Positions 6,803-15,567 of a stretch of 23,067 nucleotides of DNA are shown here, in pieces. The position numbers and the translations under genes are program-made. The notes beneath the pieces were generated by a model, which made no database searches, was not told the DNA's origin, and saw nothing but the letters and a program-made list of their open reading frames with translations. Each line of letters begins with the position of its first letter. Positions within the stretch are counted from its first letter, which is position 1. Origin of the DNA: JANRJY01 sp033763735 (GTDB lineage: Bacteria > Bacteroidota > Bacteroidia > Cytophagales > UBA9547); the NCBI GenBank assembly GCA_033763735.1, contig JANRJY010000012.1, forward strand, positions 1 through 23,067. The letters are read 5' to 3'.

Positions 6803-9800
6803 TTATTGTTTAACTATTTTTTTCCTAAAAATACTTCCATTTGTAGAGGTGATTTCAATAATATAATATCCACTTGAAAGTATTTCAGTATTCAATGTTG
6901 TGCTCATTACATCCAAATTGTTTTCAGTAATAACTATTTCTCCAAATATATTTTTCATTGAAATAGAAGAGATAGTTTCAGATGAACTTACAGTAAGGTA
7001 ATTTGAAAATGGAACCGGATATATCGCATTGTTGGAAGCTGACGATAATTCTTGACGGCTTCCTGTGGTATATTGAGATATATTAGCACTACCAATCACA
7101 GCAATTGAAGTGATTCCGGGACCTGTCCAACCAACAGCTACATTATCGCCACCACCACCTTCTTTGTGAAGAATTTCGAAGTAATATCTGGTACCTGCGG
7201 TTAAGTTGATATTCGCAGATTTTTGTGATGGATATTTAGCCCATTCTCTTGAATTGGTCCATCCTGCTACTTCAGCTACTTTGGATTTACCGGCTGGATC
7301 AGATGAAGCGCTTAACCAGAATTGGCAATAATCATCACCTGAGATATAGAAATTATAAGTACCATTGGTGGTAGGTACAATATACCCTTTGATGCGTGTT
7401 CCGTAATTGTCGGCAGAATTCACCGGAATTTCAAGAGAAGTAAGCACGGACGTTGAAGTAGGTGTAGTATTCAGCGGAATATCAGAAATCAGGGTCCCAC
7501 CTACATTTGACCAAGTTTCTCGAGTGACTGTACCTGTAACAGGACTGGTGACCGTGCTATTTTTGATAAATTCAATATAATTAATGTTAGAACCCCAGCT
7601 GCTAAATTCTAGACGAAGAATCGCACTTCCTGCATTTGAAAGCTGAACATTATTGAAAGAGATCGTTTTGTAAGTTTGCCATCCACCTGTGTTTGGCACA
7701 GTTGTAGAACCTAAGGTGACACCATCAAGTAAAAGTCTGACAGTAGCTGTGTTGTCCATACCACTTGCATAACGTAGATTGATGGTATATGTACCGGCAG
7801 TAGGGGCAACAGTGTATTCCAACCATTCTCCGGCATCAGTCCAACCTACATTGTATCCACCTTCTGCACAAGCTTCAATATCTACATTATCTGTTCTATA
7901 TGCATTACCGTTATTTCCGGTATTAATATCATTATAAGCAATTCCTGAGCCACCTAAGTCATAATTTTCAGCTTCGACTTTACCCGGCAAAGCAACAGGT
8001 GCGCCTAAGTATGGCGTTTGATTCGTAGTGGGCGGAGGTGTGGCCCCAGGTGCAAATATGCTAAAATCATCGAACCAAGCCCAATCGTTGGAGCCTGAAT
8101 CAGCCTGACTAAATAAACCGATATTCACAGGACCTCGGTTCGGAATAGCAGTTGTAATACAATGGCTATTCCATGATGTAGAGCCAATGGGTCGATAGGA
8201 TGAAGTGAATTTACCATCTGCATAATTAATTTTGATTTCCACAGAAGTGGCACCATAAGGCACATTATCAGAACCTGATAAAACTAAATTGTTTTGTTTT
8301 ACACCATCTATTTCTTGTAAAAGAATGATGTTAATTCCCTGGTCAAAGAAATATTCAATTACCAATTTGGCGTAAGTATCATTGTTGAAATAAACAATCA
8401 TCCCCGCTTGACCATATTTGCGATCTACATCAAATCCAACTTTTACCTGAGCATACATTCCATTATTAAAAGGTACAGAAGGATAATAAAGCACAGGTAC
8501 TTTTGCATTACAAAAGAAACCACATCCACTATATCTCTTCATATTTAGGCGGTTATTATTTAAATTCCATGCCGAAGCATCTTCATCCAACCATATTAAA
8601 GGCGGAGTCACACTTCCATTGAAATTGGCATTGAAATTTAATGCGGTACTTGGTGTTTGTGTGGTGGCACTTGCCGTATTGGAAGAAGCGGAAATATTTC
8701 CTGCAGCATCTTTGGCTTTAACAGTGAATGAGTAGGCCGTGTTAGCTGACAAACTATTCACCGTAAAAGTAGTAGCAGCGGTAGAACCAACCAATGCAGC
8801 ACCAATATAAATATCATATCCTGTTACAGCTACATTATCATTAGCAGCTGTCCAAGCCAGTGCAATAGAAGTGGTGCCTATAGCAGTAGCAGTGAGGTTT
8901 GTAGGTGCAGAAGGAGCAATAACATCAACAGTTATTTGATTGAATTGAAGATAGTTTACATTGAAACCTCCACCAAACTCAAGACGTAGTATTTTGTTAT
9001 TACCTCCGGAAATATTGATGTTATTTAAAGAGGTATTTTGCCAATTTTGCCATCCACCGGTAGATGCGAGTGTAAATGTGCCAAGTGTTACACCATCTAA
9101 AAGTAACTTAACAGTACCAGGCGTAACTGCACTTGCATATCGAAGATTAATATTGTATGCACCGCTATTAGGAGATACGGTATATTCTAACCATTCGCCA
9201 CTATCAATCCATCCTACGTTGTAACCACCCTCTGCGCAAGCTTCGATATCTACATCATCCGAACGGAATTGACCACCTGTATTACCGGAAGTGTTGTCAG
9301 CATAAGCCACAGTACCTCCACCTAAATCATAGTTTTCAGCTTGTAGCGTACCAGGCAAAGCAACTGCAGTACCCGAATAAGGACTTTGCGTAGCAGGTGG
9401 CGGATTTTGTTGAGTTGTAGCGGTAGCAGTATTTGATGCCGATGAAATATTACCTGCAGCGTCTTTAGATTTTACCGTAAATGAATATGCTGTATTGGCA
9501 ACTAAATTATTCACCGTAAAGGAAGTAGAAGCCGTAGAGCCAGCCAAATTAGTACCATTGTAAATATCATAACCAGTTACTCCTACATTGTCAGTAGATG
9601 CATTCCATGAAAGTGCAATGGCAGTAGTGCCTGTTGCAGCAGCGGTTAGATTCGTTGGAGCTGATGGGGCAACATTATCTACTGAAACCTGATTGAATTG
9701 AATACTGTTTAGATTTAAACCACCACCTAATTCTAAGCGAAGTATTTTATTAGTACCTCCGGTGATATTGATATTGCTCAAAGTTGCGTTTTGCCAATTT

Positions 9801-11083
9801 TGCCATCCACCGGTATTGGAAAAGTTAAAAGTTCCCAGAGTAACACCGTCCAACAACATTTTAACACTTCCGGGAGTGAGTCCAGTTGCATAACGCAGAT
9901 TGATATTGTAAGTGCCTGAATTAGGTGAAACCGTGTATTCCAACCATTCACCATTTTCAATCCAACCTACATTGTAACCACCTTCGGCACAAGCTTCAAT
10001 ATCCACGTCATCATTGCGGTATTGCCCTCCGGTATTTCCGCTTGTATTGTCTGCATAGGCTACACCGCTACCTCCAACATTGTAATTTTCGGCTTGAATA
10101 GTTCCAGGGAGAGCTACTGCAGTTGTGTAAGGACCTTGAGGAATGGGTGCATTTACAGTTAAGTTAACGGTATTGCTGGTAACAGAACCTTGAGAGTTGC
10201 TTACCACTACTTTATAACTTCCTGCATCGGCACTTTGTGCATTGTTTATAGATAAGCTACTTGCATTGGCACCACTTATTACATTATTATTTTTATACCA
10301 TTGATAAGAAGGAGAAGGATTGCCACTTGCTTGGACATTGAAAGTAACAGAACCACCTTGAGGCGCTGTAGCGTTATTAGGTTGCGAGTTAATGCTTGGT
10401 GCACTTAATCCGGCACCGGGCACGTTCAAACTGAAATTATCGAACCAAGCCCAGTCATTTGAACCGGAATCGGCTTGGCTGAAAAGACCAATTCTTAAGT
10501 TATTTCCACCATCCGGATTGGCATTGAAAGTAAAGTGATTGGTCCAAGCACCATTGGAACCTGCAGGACGCAAACTCGTTATGTATTTACCATTTTCATA
10601 ACGCATTTTAAGGTCAACACTGGTAATATTGGAGTATTGATAGTCCATTTCGCAAGACGCATCATGACACGCTACGCCATTTTGTTCCCTTAAGTTGATT
10701 ACATATATCCCTCTATCCCACCAGAATTCTATGACATATTTGGTCCAGTTATCTTTATCATAATACCATATCATACCTGCCTGACCATATTGACGATTTA
10801 CATCAAAACCAACGGTTACTATGGCTTCTGTACCATTTACACGATTTCCAACAAAGTAATTTAGAACAGGGACTCTATCATTGGGTGTTTGGTAGAACCC
10901 ATGACCGGGATATCGTTTCATATTTAACCTACCTCCATTGGTGTTCCATGCGGAATTATCTTGGTCGAGCCATTGCCAGCCAGTGCTGACACCATTATTA
11001 AAATTGTCACTAAAGTTGATTTGCGCTTGCGTAATACTTATAAAAAGTATCAGAAAGGCACTTAAAAGACTATGTTTTTTCAT
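6803..11083 (-). CDS. T9SS-secreted multidomain carbohydrate-binding protein (2 ConA-like, Ig, 3 CBM6, 2 FN3, PA14-like, T9SS CTD)
   Basis: A 1426-residue secreted protein. Domains in order: signal peptide 1-21 (MKKHSLLSAFLILFISITQA); a concanavalin-like jelly roll about 22-218; an Ig-like domain about 226-313; CBM6 copy 1 about 318-468; FN3 about 469-558; CBM6 copy 2 about 563-718; FN3 about 723-808; a second concanavalin-like domain about 815-1015; CBM6 copy 3 about 1023-1174; a PA14-like domain about 1181-1338 (WSNVGGTLISDIP, YNFYISGDDYCQFWLS, VGWTGPG); and a C-terminal T9SS sorting domain about 1350-1426 (NAIYPVPFSNYLTV to the basic end RKKIVKQ). CBM6 modules bind xylan, arabinan or beta-glucan ends. 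Each contains QAENY/EAENY and DIEACAEGGYNVGW. No catalytic domain is recognised, although the concanavalin-like domains have not been assigned to an enzyme family. It probably anchors or concentrates glycan at the cell surface. It has its own promoter and a candidate HTCS operator upstream. Confidence 0.88.
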   Translation of the reverse strand: MKKHSLLSAFLILFISITQAQINFSDNFNNGVSTGWQWLDQDNSAWNTNGGRLNMKRYPGHGFYQTPNDRVPVLNYFVGNRVNGTEAIVTVGFDVNRQYGQAGMIWYYDKDNWTKYVIEFWWDRGIYVINLREQNGVACHDASCEMDYQYSNITSVDLKMRYENGKYITSLRPAGSNGAWTNHFTFNANPDGGNNLRIGLFSQADSGSNDWAWFDNFSLNVPGAGLSAPSINSQPNNATAPQGGSVTFNVQASGNPSPSYQWYKNNNVISGANASSLSINNAQSADAGSYKVVVSNSQGSVTSNTVNLTVNAPIPQGPYTTAVALPGTIQAENYNVGGSGVAYADNTSGNTGGQYRNDDVDIEACAEGGYNVGWIENGEWLEYTVSPNSGTYNINLRYATGLTPGSVKMLLDGVTLGTFNFSNTGGWQNWQNATLSNINITGGTNKILRLELGGGLNLNSIQFNQVSVDNVAPSAPTNLTAAATGTTAIALSWNASTDNVGVTGYDIYNGTNLAGSTASTSFTVNNLVANTAYSFTVKSKDAAGNISSASNTATATTQQNPPPATQSPYSGTAVALPGTLQAENYDLGGGTVAYADNTSGNTGGQFRSDDVDIEACAEGGYNVGWIDSGEWLEYTVSPNSGAYNINLRYASAVTPGTVKLLLDGVTLGTFTLASTGGWQNWQNTSLNNINISGGNNKILRLEFGGGFNVNYLQFNQITVDVIAPSAPTNLTATAIGTTSIALAWTAANDNVAVTGYDIYIGAALVGSTAATTFTVNSLSANTAYSFTVKAKDAAGNISASSNTASATTQTPSTALNFNANFNGSVTPPLIWLDEDASAWNLNNNRLNMKRYSGCGFFCNAKVPVLYYPSVPFNNGMYAQVKVGFDVDRKYGQAGMIVYFNNDTYAKLVIEYFFDQGINIILLQEIDGVKQNNLVLSGSDNVPYGATSVEIKINYADGKFTSSYRPIGSTSWNSHCITTAIPNRGPVNIGLFSQADSGSNDWAWFDDFSIFAPGATPPPTTNQTPYLGAPVALPGKVEAENYDLGGSGIAYNDINTGNNGNAYRTDNVDIEACAEGGYNVGWTDAGEWLEYTVAPTAGTYTINLRYASGMDNTATVRLLLDGVTLGSTTVPNTGGWQTYKTISFNNVQLSNAGSAILRLEFSSWGSNINYIEFIKNSTVTSPVTGTVTRETWSNVGGTLISDIPLNTTPTSTSVLTSLEIPVNSADNYGTRIKGYIVPTTNGTYNFYISGDDYCQFWLSASSDPAGKSKVAEVAGWTNSREWAKYPSQKSANINLTAGTRYYFEILHKEGGGGDNVAVGWTGPGITSIAVIGSANISQYTTGSRQELSSASNNAIYPVPFSNYLTVSSSETISSISMKNIFGEIVITENNLDVMSTTLNTEILSSGYYIIEITSTNGSIFRKKIVKQ
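7562..10125 (-). repeat. Internal CBM6 and FN3 module repeats within the surface protein gene
   Basis: CBM6 modules are encoded at about 9690-10125, 8938-9375 and 7562-8010. FN3 modules lie at about 9412-9680 and 8655-8925. The first two CBM6-FN3 pairs are near-identical over long stretches of protein (DIEACAEGGYNVGWI, GEWLEYTVSPNSG, YNINLRYA) and clearly similar in DNA, pointing to recent tandem duplication of a CBM6-FN3 unit. The third CBM6 is more diverged. The concanavalin-like domain is also present twice (about 10415-11020 and 8045-8640), each ending in IGLFSQADSGSNDWAWFD. Confidence 0.85.
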
Positions 11084-11125
11084 TTTTTTAGGATTTTGTT
11101 TATTAATAATTTAAAATTTCTAAGA

Positions 11126-11133
11126 CAAACTTA
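11126..11133 (-). promoter_or_regulatory. -7 element of the multi-CBM6 gene promoter
   Basis: On the minus strand TAAGTTTG is a perfect TAnnTTTG -7 box, 43 bp before the ATG. No good TTTG is placed 19-21 bp upstream, which is typical of a promoter that depends on an activator. The expected transcript start is near 11119. Confidence 0.5.
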
Positions 11134-11154
11134 GCCTAATGAAAATTAAACAAT

Positions 11155-11184
11155 GGGGGGTAGATGTTCGGAAATAGGGGGGTA
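11155..11184 (-). promoter_or_regulatory. Candidate HTCS operator: tandem TACCCCCC direct repeat, 22-bp period
   Basis: On the plus strand GGGGGGTA occurs at 11155-11162 and again at 11177-11184, exactly 22 bp apart, or two helical turns. On the coding strand this is TACCCCCC twice. The proximal copy overlaps where the -33 element should be relative to the TAAGTTTG box, as expected for class II activation. AraC-family proteins often bind tandem half-sites about two turns apart, and the HTCS gene directly upstream carries an AraC-type output domain. A short perfect inverted repeat, TACGG-AGA-CCGTA (11189-11201), lies just beyond. I see no other GGGGGGTA in non-coding sequence of this window. 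Confidence 0.5.
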
Positions 11185-11237
11185 TTCGTACGGAGACCGT
11201 ATTGCTCTGATTTGTAACGGATTAACAAATTATTGAA

Positions 11238-14200
11238 TCAAAGATTTTTGAAATAATCGCTTGGTGTCATTCCAAATTGTTCTTTAAAAAGTTTTCTAAA
11301 ATTTTTAGTATCATTGAAACCAACCATATACATAATTTCAGAAATCGTTTTCGATTTATCATTCATTAATTGAGCTGCTCGTTTGAGGCGAATCATACGG
11401 ATAAATTCAGCCGGAGATAAATCACTAATGTGTTTCAATTTTTCATAAAAGTGAGTTCTGCCGAGTCCCATTTCTTTGGTAAATAACTCCACATCAAATT
11501 CTGAATTATCAATATTAGCTTCAATTATATCAATAGCTTTTTTAAGAAATTCTCCATCTAATGAACTGATAATAATGTCGTTAGGTTGCAGTTTAAGTTC
11601 TGATTGAAAACGTTTCTTTATTTCTGCTCTTGATTTAATGAGATTTCTAATTCTTGCTTCTAACAAATTAGGATTGAAGGGTTTGATAATATAATCATCT
11701 GCACCTTTATCTAATCCTTCATATTTATAATTATCAGCTTCTTGAGCAGTTAGTAATATTATTGGGATGTGGCTCACTAGTGCATTCGATTTCACTTTTG
11801 AACAAAGTTCAAAACCATTCATAATTGGCATCATTACATCACTAATAATTAAGTCTGGGACGTATTTTTGTATCAAATCAAATCCCACAGCACCGTTTTC
11901 AGCTTCAATTATTTGGTAGTTACCTTTAAGGTATTCAACTAATATTTTTCTTATATCCGAATCATCTTCTATAATAATAACCGTTTGTTGTTGAGATAAT
12001 TGATTATTTGATGCATCTACAATTTTAATATTTGATTGTTTGATACTTTCATCTACAATATTTTGTTTTTCAGATACTTGTGTGAATAACGGGACGGTAA
12101 ATCCGAAAGTGCTGCCAAGGTTATTTTTTGAAATTATCAATTCACCTCCATTTTTTTCGACAAATTCTTTGCAAATAATTAATCCCAAACCGCTACCTGA
12201 TTCACCGGAGGTACCTTTAGTAGAAATGTGTTGATCAATTTTAAAAAGCTTATTAAATATTTCTTCAGAAATGCCTATCCCTGAGTCGATTATGCTAATC
12301 AATACCTTGTTAAGTTCCAATTTTGAAGAAATAATTATTTTCCCGGATTCCGGAGTAAATTTTATAGCATTGCCTATTAAATTGCGCAATACAGTGCTTA
12401 TCATATTTTCATCAGCATATATCAAAATACTTGAAGGCAGTTGAAATTCAATTTTGATTTGTTTTTTTTCGGCATTCACTTTGTAAACACTAACCGATTG
12501 CTCAATTAATGAAATCAGTTCTATACTTTTGGGTTCGTAATGGATTGAATCCGTTTGGGTTTGTGCCCAATTGAGCAAATTTTGCAGTAAGTTAAATGCC
12601 TTTTCAGATGTGCCTTTTATTTGATTGATAAATTGATGCTTTTGTTCATCGGAATATTCTTTGTATTTGTCAATCAGCAAAGTGGTAAGTGATAATATCC
12701 CTTGAAAAGGATTTTTCAGGTCATGAGCAATTATAGAAAAGATTTTATCTTTAGTGGCATTCAGGTTTACCAGTTCTATATTTTGCTTGTTAATTTCAAT
12801 GGTTCGTTCCTCAACTAGTTTACGAAGCAATACATTTTGCTTATTAATGGTATAAACTCTATACCAGTAAAATATTGCCAAAAGAATAATTACAATGCAG
12901 ATAACAATAAACCGAAACCAAATAGTATTCCAAAAAGGAGGTTCAATAATTACTTTTATTTCTGTTGGAAGATTGGTCCATACGCCATCCGAATTTGTGG
13001 CTTTCACCTTGAAAGTATAAGTACCATGTTCCAAATTGGTGTAAGTGGCATATCTTTTATCAGAATTTGTTTGAATCCATTCATTTTCAAACCCTTCCAT
13101 CATATATGCGTACTTGATTTTTTCGGGGTTTGCATAATCTAGGGCCGCAAATTCAAATGAAAAGATTTTATCATTATACTTTAAGTGCAATTCTTCTGAT
13201 GTGTAAATAGGTTTATTTAAAATAGTTCTATTCTCCCACTTAATTCCAGGCTTAATTGTAGCATTATATAACTTAAAATTCGTTATTACCACAGGAGGAA
13301 CAAATGAATCAATGCTAAATTTCATTGGATCTATTATACTGAATCCATTGATGCCACCGTACATGATTTCACCTTTCAATGTTTTATTAAAACTGGCGTG
13401 ATTAAACTGTGCCCCTTGTAATCCATCGGAAGTATTGAAGTTGGAAAATGTATTGTTGTAGGGATTCAATCGAGATATGCCATTATCTGTACTTAACCAA
13501 ATCATGCCTTTTTGATCCTGTGTAATACTCCATATAACTTCATTACAAAGTCCTTCATTTTCAGAGAAATGTGTGATTTTGCCTGTTTTCAAGTTTAATT
13601 TATCAAGTCCAGCCCCACTATGGCCAATCCATATACTTCCATCATTTGCTTCAAATAAACTTCGAATAGAAACACTGGCCAAACTGTTTGGATTTTTCAT
13701 ATCAAAGGCAAAATGTTTTACCTTTTTGTTTTGAATATCTAACATAAATACGCCTCCCTCCTGCGTTCCTACCCAAATATTACCCTTATGATCTTCCATC
13801 AAACACCATATTTTTTTGAAAGGGATGTAAAACGGATTATTTGGTTCAAATGAATAGTGTATAAACCTTTTGTTCTTGACATCATATTTTTCCAAACCTG
13901 CATCATAGGAGCATATCCAAATGTCACCTGTAAATTTTGACTTTATCATATACCTAATTGACCACCCTTTGAGGCTTAATGGGTCATTTGCATAATTTCT
14001 AATCCATTTATAGTTGAAATTATTAGGTCTAATCTCTTCAATTTCAGTAATTCCCATATTCCATGTTGCCACCCACATACTACCTGTTTTTATTTCCAAA
14101 ATGGTTCCATTCAAGTTTTTTGAAATATTATTCTCCTTGGAAGGATTATTTAAAACAATATTTTTGGTAGAATCAATAATGGTAATTCCATATTCATGTG

Positions 14201-15281
14201 TTCCAACCCAAAGTCTACCTTTCGAATCCTGAGTTAATCCATATACATTTTTTAGTGATTTATAACCGTATGGCGTGTTTTTGAATGTCCTGAATCGGTG
14301 TCGTTGTTTGTCAATAATATTTATACCTCCATTACTCGTTCCAATCCATACCAGTCCAGATTTATCAATCAATATACAATTTACAGTGTTTGTACTCAAG
14401 CTGCCTTCATTGCTAATGTTGTGGGTATAAACATTGTGTGTGCCATTATTGCATACCACTAGTCCATATATTGTACCGATATAAATATTTTCAGAATTAT
14501 TGCTTATGCATTTTACTTCATCTAGTATGCTTTCCTTCAGTCCATACTCTAATTTTATAAATTTCTTTTTTGCAAAAGAATATTTGTAAATGCCTTGCTT
14601 TGAAGCGATTAATATACCTTGTTTGTCAGCTAATAGTGTTATAGCTTTTATTTGTAAAATATTATTTATGCTTTCAAACTTCGCATCTGAACTTTTGGGA
14701 TTAAAGCTATAAAGTCCATTACTGGTTCCCACATAAAAAAGTCCTTCTTTTGACATGATAATTTTTAAGATTTTTCCATGTTTAAAATCAACCTTTGAAT
14801 ATGTATGGGTTGACAATTTCAACTTTATTAAGGCACTATCCTGGCTAAACCACATATTGCCTTCAAGGTCTTGAATGATATTATGAATATGTGAAAAATT
14901 AAATATATGATTTTCAACGGCATAAGTTAGGTTTTTTTTAAATGTATTCGTATTGGGGTTGTATATGGTATATCCAAAATCGGAACCTAACCAAAACACA
15001 CCACTTCTGTCTTCAAATATTAAATTTGATAGATTATTTATGGGACTATTAGTGTCTTTGGCATAAGAATGATATTTTTCAAATGTATATCCATCATATT
15101 TATTCAAACCACCTCCGGTTCCAAACCACAAAAAACCTTTACTATCCTGATATATTGTGCTTACTGAACTATGTGATAAACCTTGTTCAATCGACAAATG
15201 ATCAAAAATGATGTCATCACTTTGTCCAAATATTTGGAATAAAAATAAAAAAGTTGACAAAAAAGTAAGATTAATCTTCAA
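11238..15281 (-). CDS. Hybrid two-component system regulator (HTCS) of polysaccharide utilisation
   Basis: One polypeptide (1347 residues from the chosen start) carries a complete two-component system. An N-terminal signal/anchor (KINLTFLSTFLFLFQIFGQ) leads to a periplasmic sensor of many Reg_prop propeller repeats, about residues 25-680 (GLSHSSVSTIYQDSKGFLWFGT, WIGTSNGGINII), then a Y_Y_Y domain about 711-774 and a membrane segment about 781-806. A HisKA domain has the phospho-acceptor His853 in AHDLKNPFQG. The HATPase domain has GNAIKFTPESG, DSGIGISEE and GSGLGLIICKEF. A receiver domain (about 1099-1215) has Asp1148 in LIISDVMMP, and an AraC-type HTH covers about 1257-1347. HTCS proteins sense oligosaccharides and activate local carbohydrate genes. 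All phosphorelay residues are present. The start is non-ATG: TTG at 15281 leaves a clean signal peptide, while TTG at 15299 adds six residues. It is divergent from the GH43 gene. Confidence 0.95.
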   Translation of the reverse strand: MKINLTFLSTFLFLFQIFGQSDDIIFDHLSIEQGLSHSSVSTIYQDSKGFLWFGTGGGLNKYDGYTFEKYHSYAKDTNSPINNLSNLIFEDRSGVFWLGSDFGYTIYNPNTNTFKKNLTYAVENHIFNFSHIHNIIQDLEGNMWFSQDSALIKLKLSTHTYSKVDFKHGKILKIIMSKEGLFYVGTSNGLYSFNPKSSDAKFESINNILQIKAITLLADKQGILIASKQGIYKYSFAKKKFIKLEYGLKESILDEVKCISNNSENIYIGTIYGLVVCNNGTHNVYTHNISNEGSLSTNTVNCILIDKSGLVWIGTSNGGINIIDKQRHRFRTFKNTPYGYKSLKNVYGLTQDSKGRLWVGTHEYGITIIDSTKNIVLNNPSKENNISKNLNGTILEIKTGSMWVATWNMGITEIEEIRPNNFNYKWIRNYANDPLSLKGWSIRYMIKSKFTGDIWICSYDAGLEKYDVKNKRFIHYSFEPNNPFYIPFKKIWCLMEDHKGNIWVGTQEGGVFMLDIQNKKVKHFAFDMKNPNSLASVSIRSLFEANDGSIWIGHSGAGLDKLNLKTGKITHFSENEGLCNEVIWSITQDQKGMIWLSTDNGISRLNPYNNTFSNFNTSDGLQGAQFNHASFNKTLKGEIMYGGINGFSIIDPMKFSIDSFVPPVVITNFKLYNATIKPGIKWENRTILNKPIYTSEELHLKYNDKIFSFEFAALDYANPEKIKYAYMMEGFENEWIQTNSDKRYATYTNLEHGTYTFKVKATNSDGVWTNLPTEIKVIIEPPFWNTIWFRFIVICIVIILLAIFYWYRVYTINKQNVLLRKLVEERTIEINKQNIELVNLNATKDKIFSIIAHDLKNPFQGILSLTTLLIDKYKEYSDEQKHQFINQIKGTSEKAFNLLQNLLNWAQTQTDSIHYEPKSIELISLIEQSVSVYKVNAEKKQIKIEFQLPSSILIYADENMISTVLRNLIGNAIKFTPESGKIIISSKLELNKVLISIIDSGIGISEEIFNKLFKIDQHISTKGTSGESGSGLGLIICKEFVEKNGGELIISKNNLGSTFGFTVPLFTQVSEKQNIVDESIKQSNIKIVDASNNQLSQQQTVIIIEDDSDIRKILVEYLKGNYQIIEAENGAVGFDLIQKYVPDLIISDVMMPIMNGFELCSKVKSNALVSHIPIILLTAQEADNYKYEGLDKGADDYIIKPFNPNLLEARIRNLIKSRAEIKKRFQSELKLQPNDIIISSLDGEFLKKAIDIIEANIDNSEFDVELFTKEMGLGRTHFYEKLKHISDLSPAEFIRMIRLKRAAQLMNDKSKTISEIMYMVGFNDTKNFRKLFKEQFGMTPSDYFKNL

Positions 15282-15376
15282 TGGCGTATCTGTAAACAAA
15301 TTATTCTAAAAATTATAAAGATTTATATATTAATTTGAGTTCCAATTAATCACTAAAGTTAAAAATAATGTGAAAA

Positions 15377-15520
15377 CACTAAATTCTAAGCACTAATTTC
15401 TAAACAAATCCCAATGCTACAATTTTCAAAAATTCAAATTAGTTATTTTTTACAATTTTGATTTTGAAAATTTGAAATTGTTTAGAATTTAGAAATTAGG
15501 ATTTAGAAATTCACTAAAAT
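15377..15520. repeat. AT-rich imperfect inverted repeat between the HTCS and GH43 genes
   Basis: The left arm contains CTAATTTCTAAACAA (15393-15407) and CAATTTTCAAAAATTC (from 15420). The right arm contains their near-complements: TTGTTTAGAATTTAG (15478-15492, 14 of 15 matching) and GATTTTGAAAATTTG (15460-15474). The motif CTAAATTCTAA recurs within the arms. It occupies most of the divergent intergenic region. It may be a dispersed intergenic repeat or a cruciform-prone regulatory region. I find no clean sigma-type promoter for either gene here. Confidence 0.45.
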
Positions 15521-15567
15521 TATATAATGTTTCAAATTTAGGAAAACCATATTCAACAAATATTCAA

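Noticed and set aside
8961..9224. Open frame on the plus strand within the CBM6 gene
   Set aside because: It is antisense to a well-supported CBM6 module and has no protein-like motifs.
7562..10125. CRISPR-like periodic repeats
   Set aside because: The repeats are long CBM6 and FN3 coding modules of several hundred bases, not short repeats with spacers.
11155..11182. G-quadruplex made of the two G6 runs
   Set aside because: Only two G runs are present with a 16-nt gap; an intramolecular quadruplex normally needs four, so an operator reading is simpler.
12837..13142. Open frame on the plus strand within the HTCS gene
   Set aside because: It is antisense to the Y_Y_Y and membrane part of the HTCS and shows no motif of its own.
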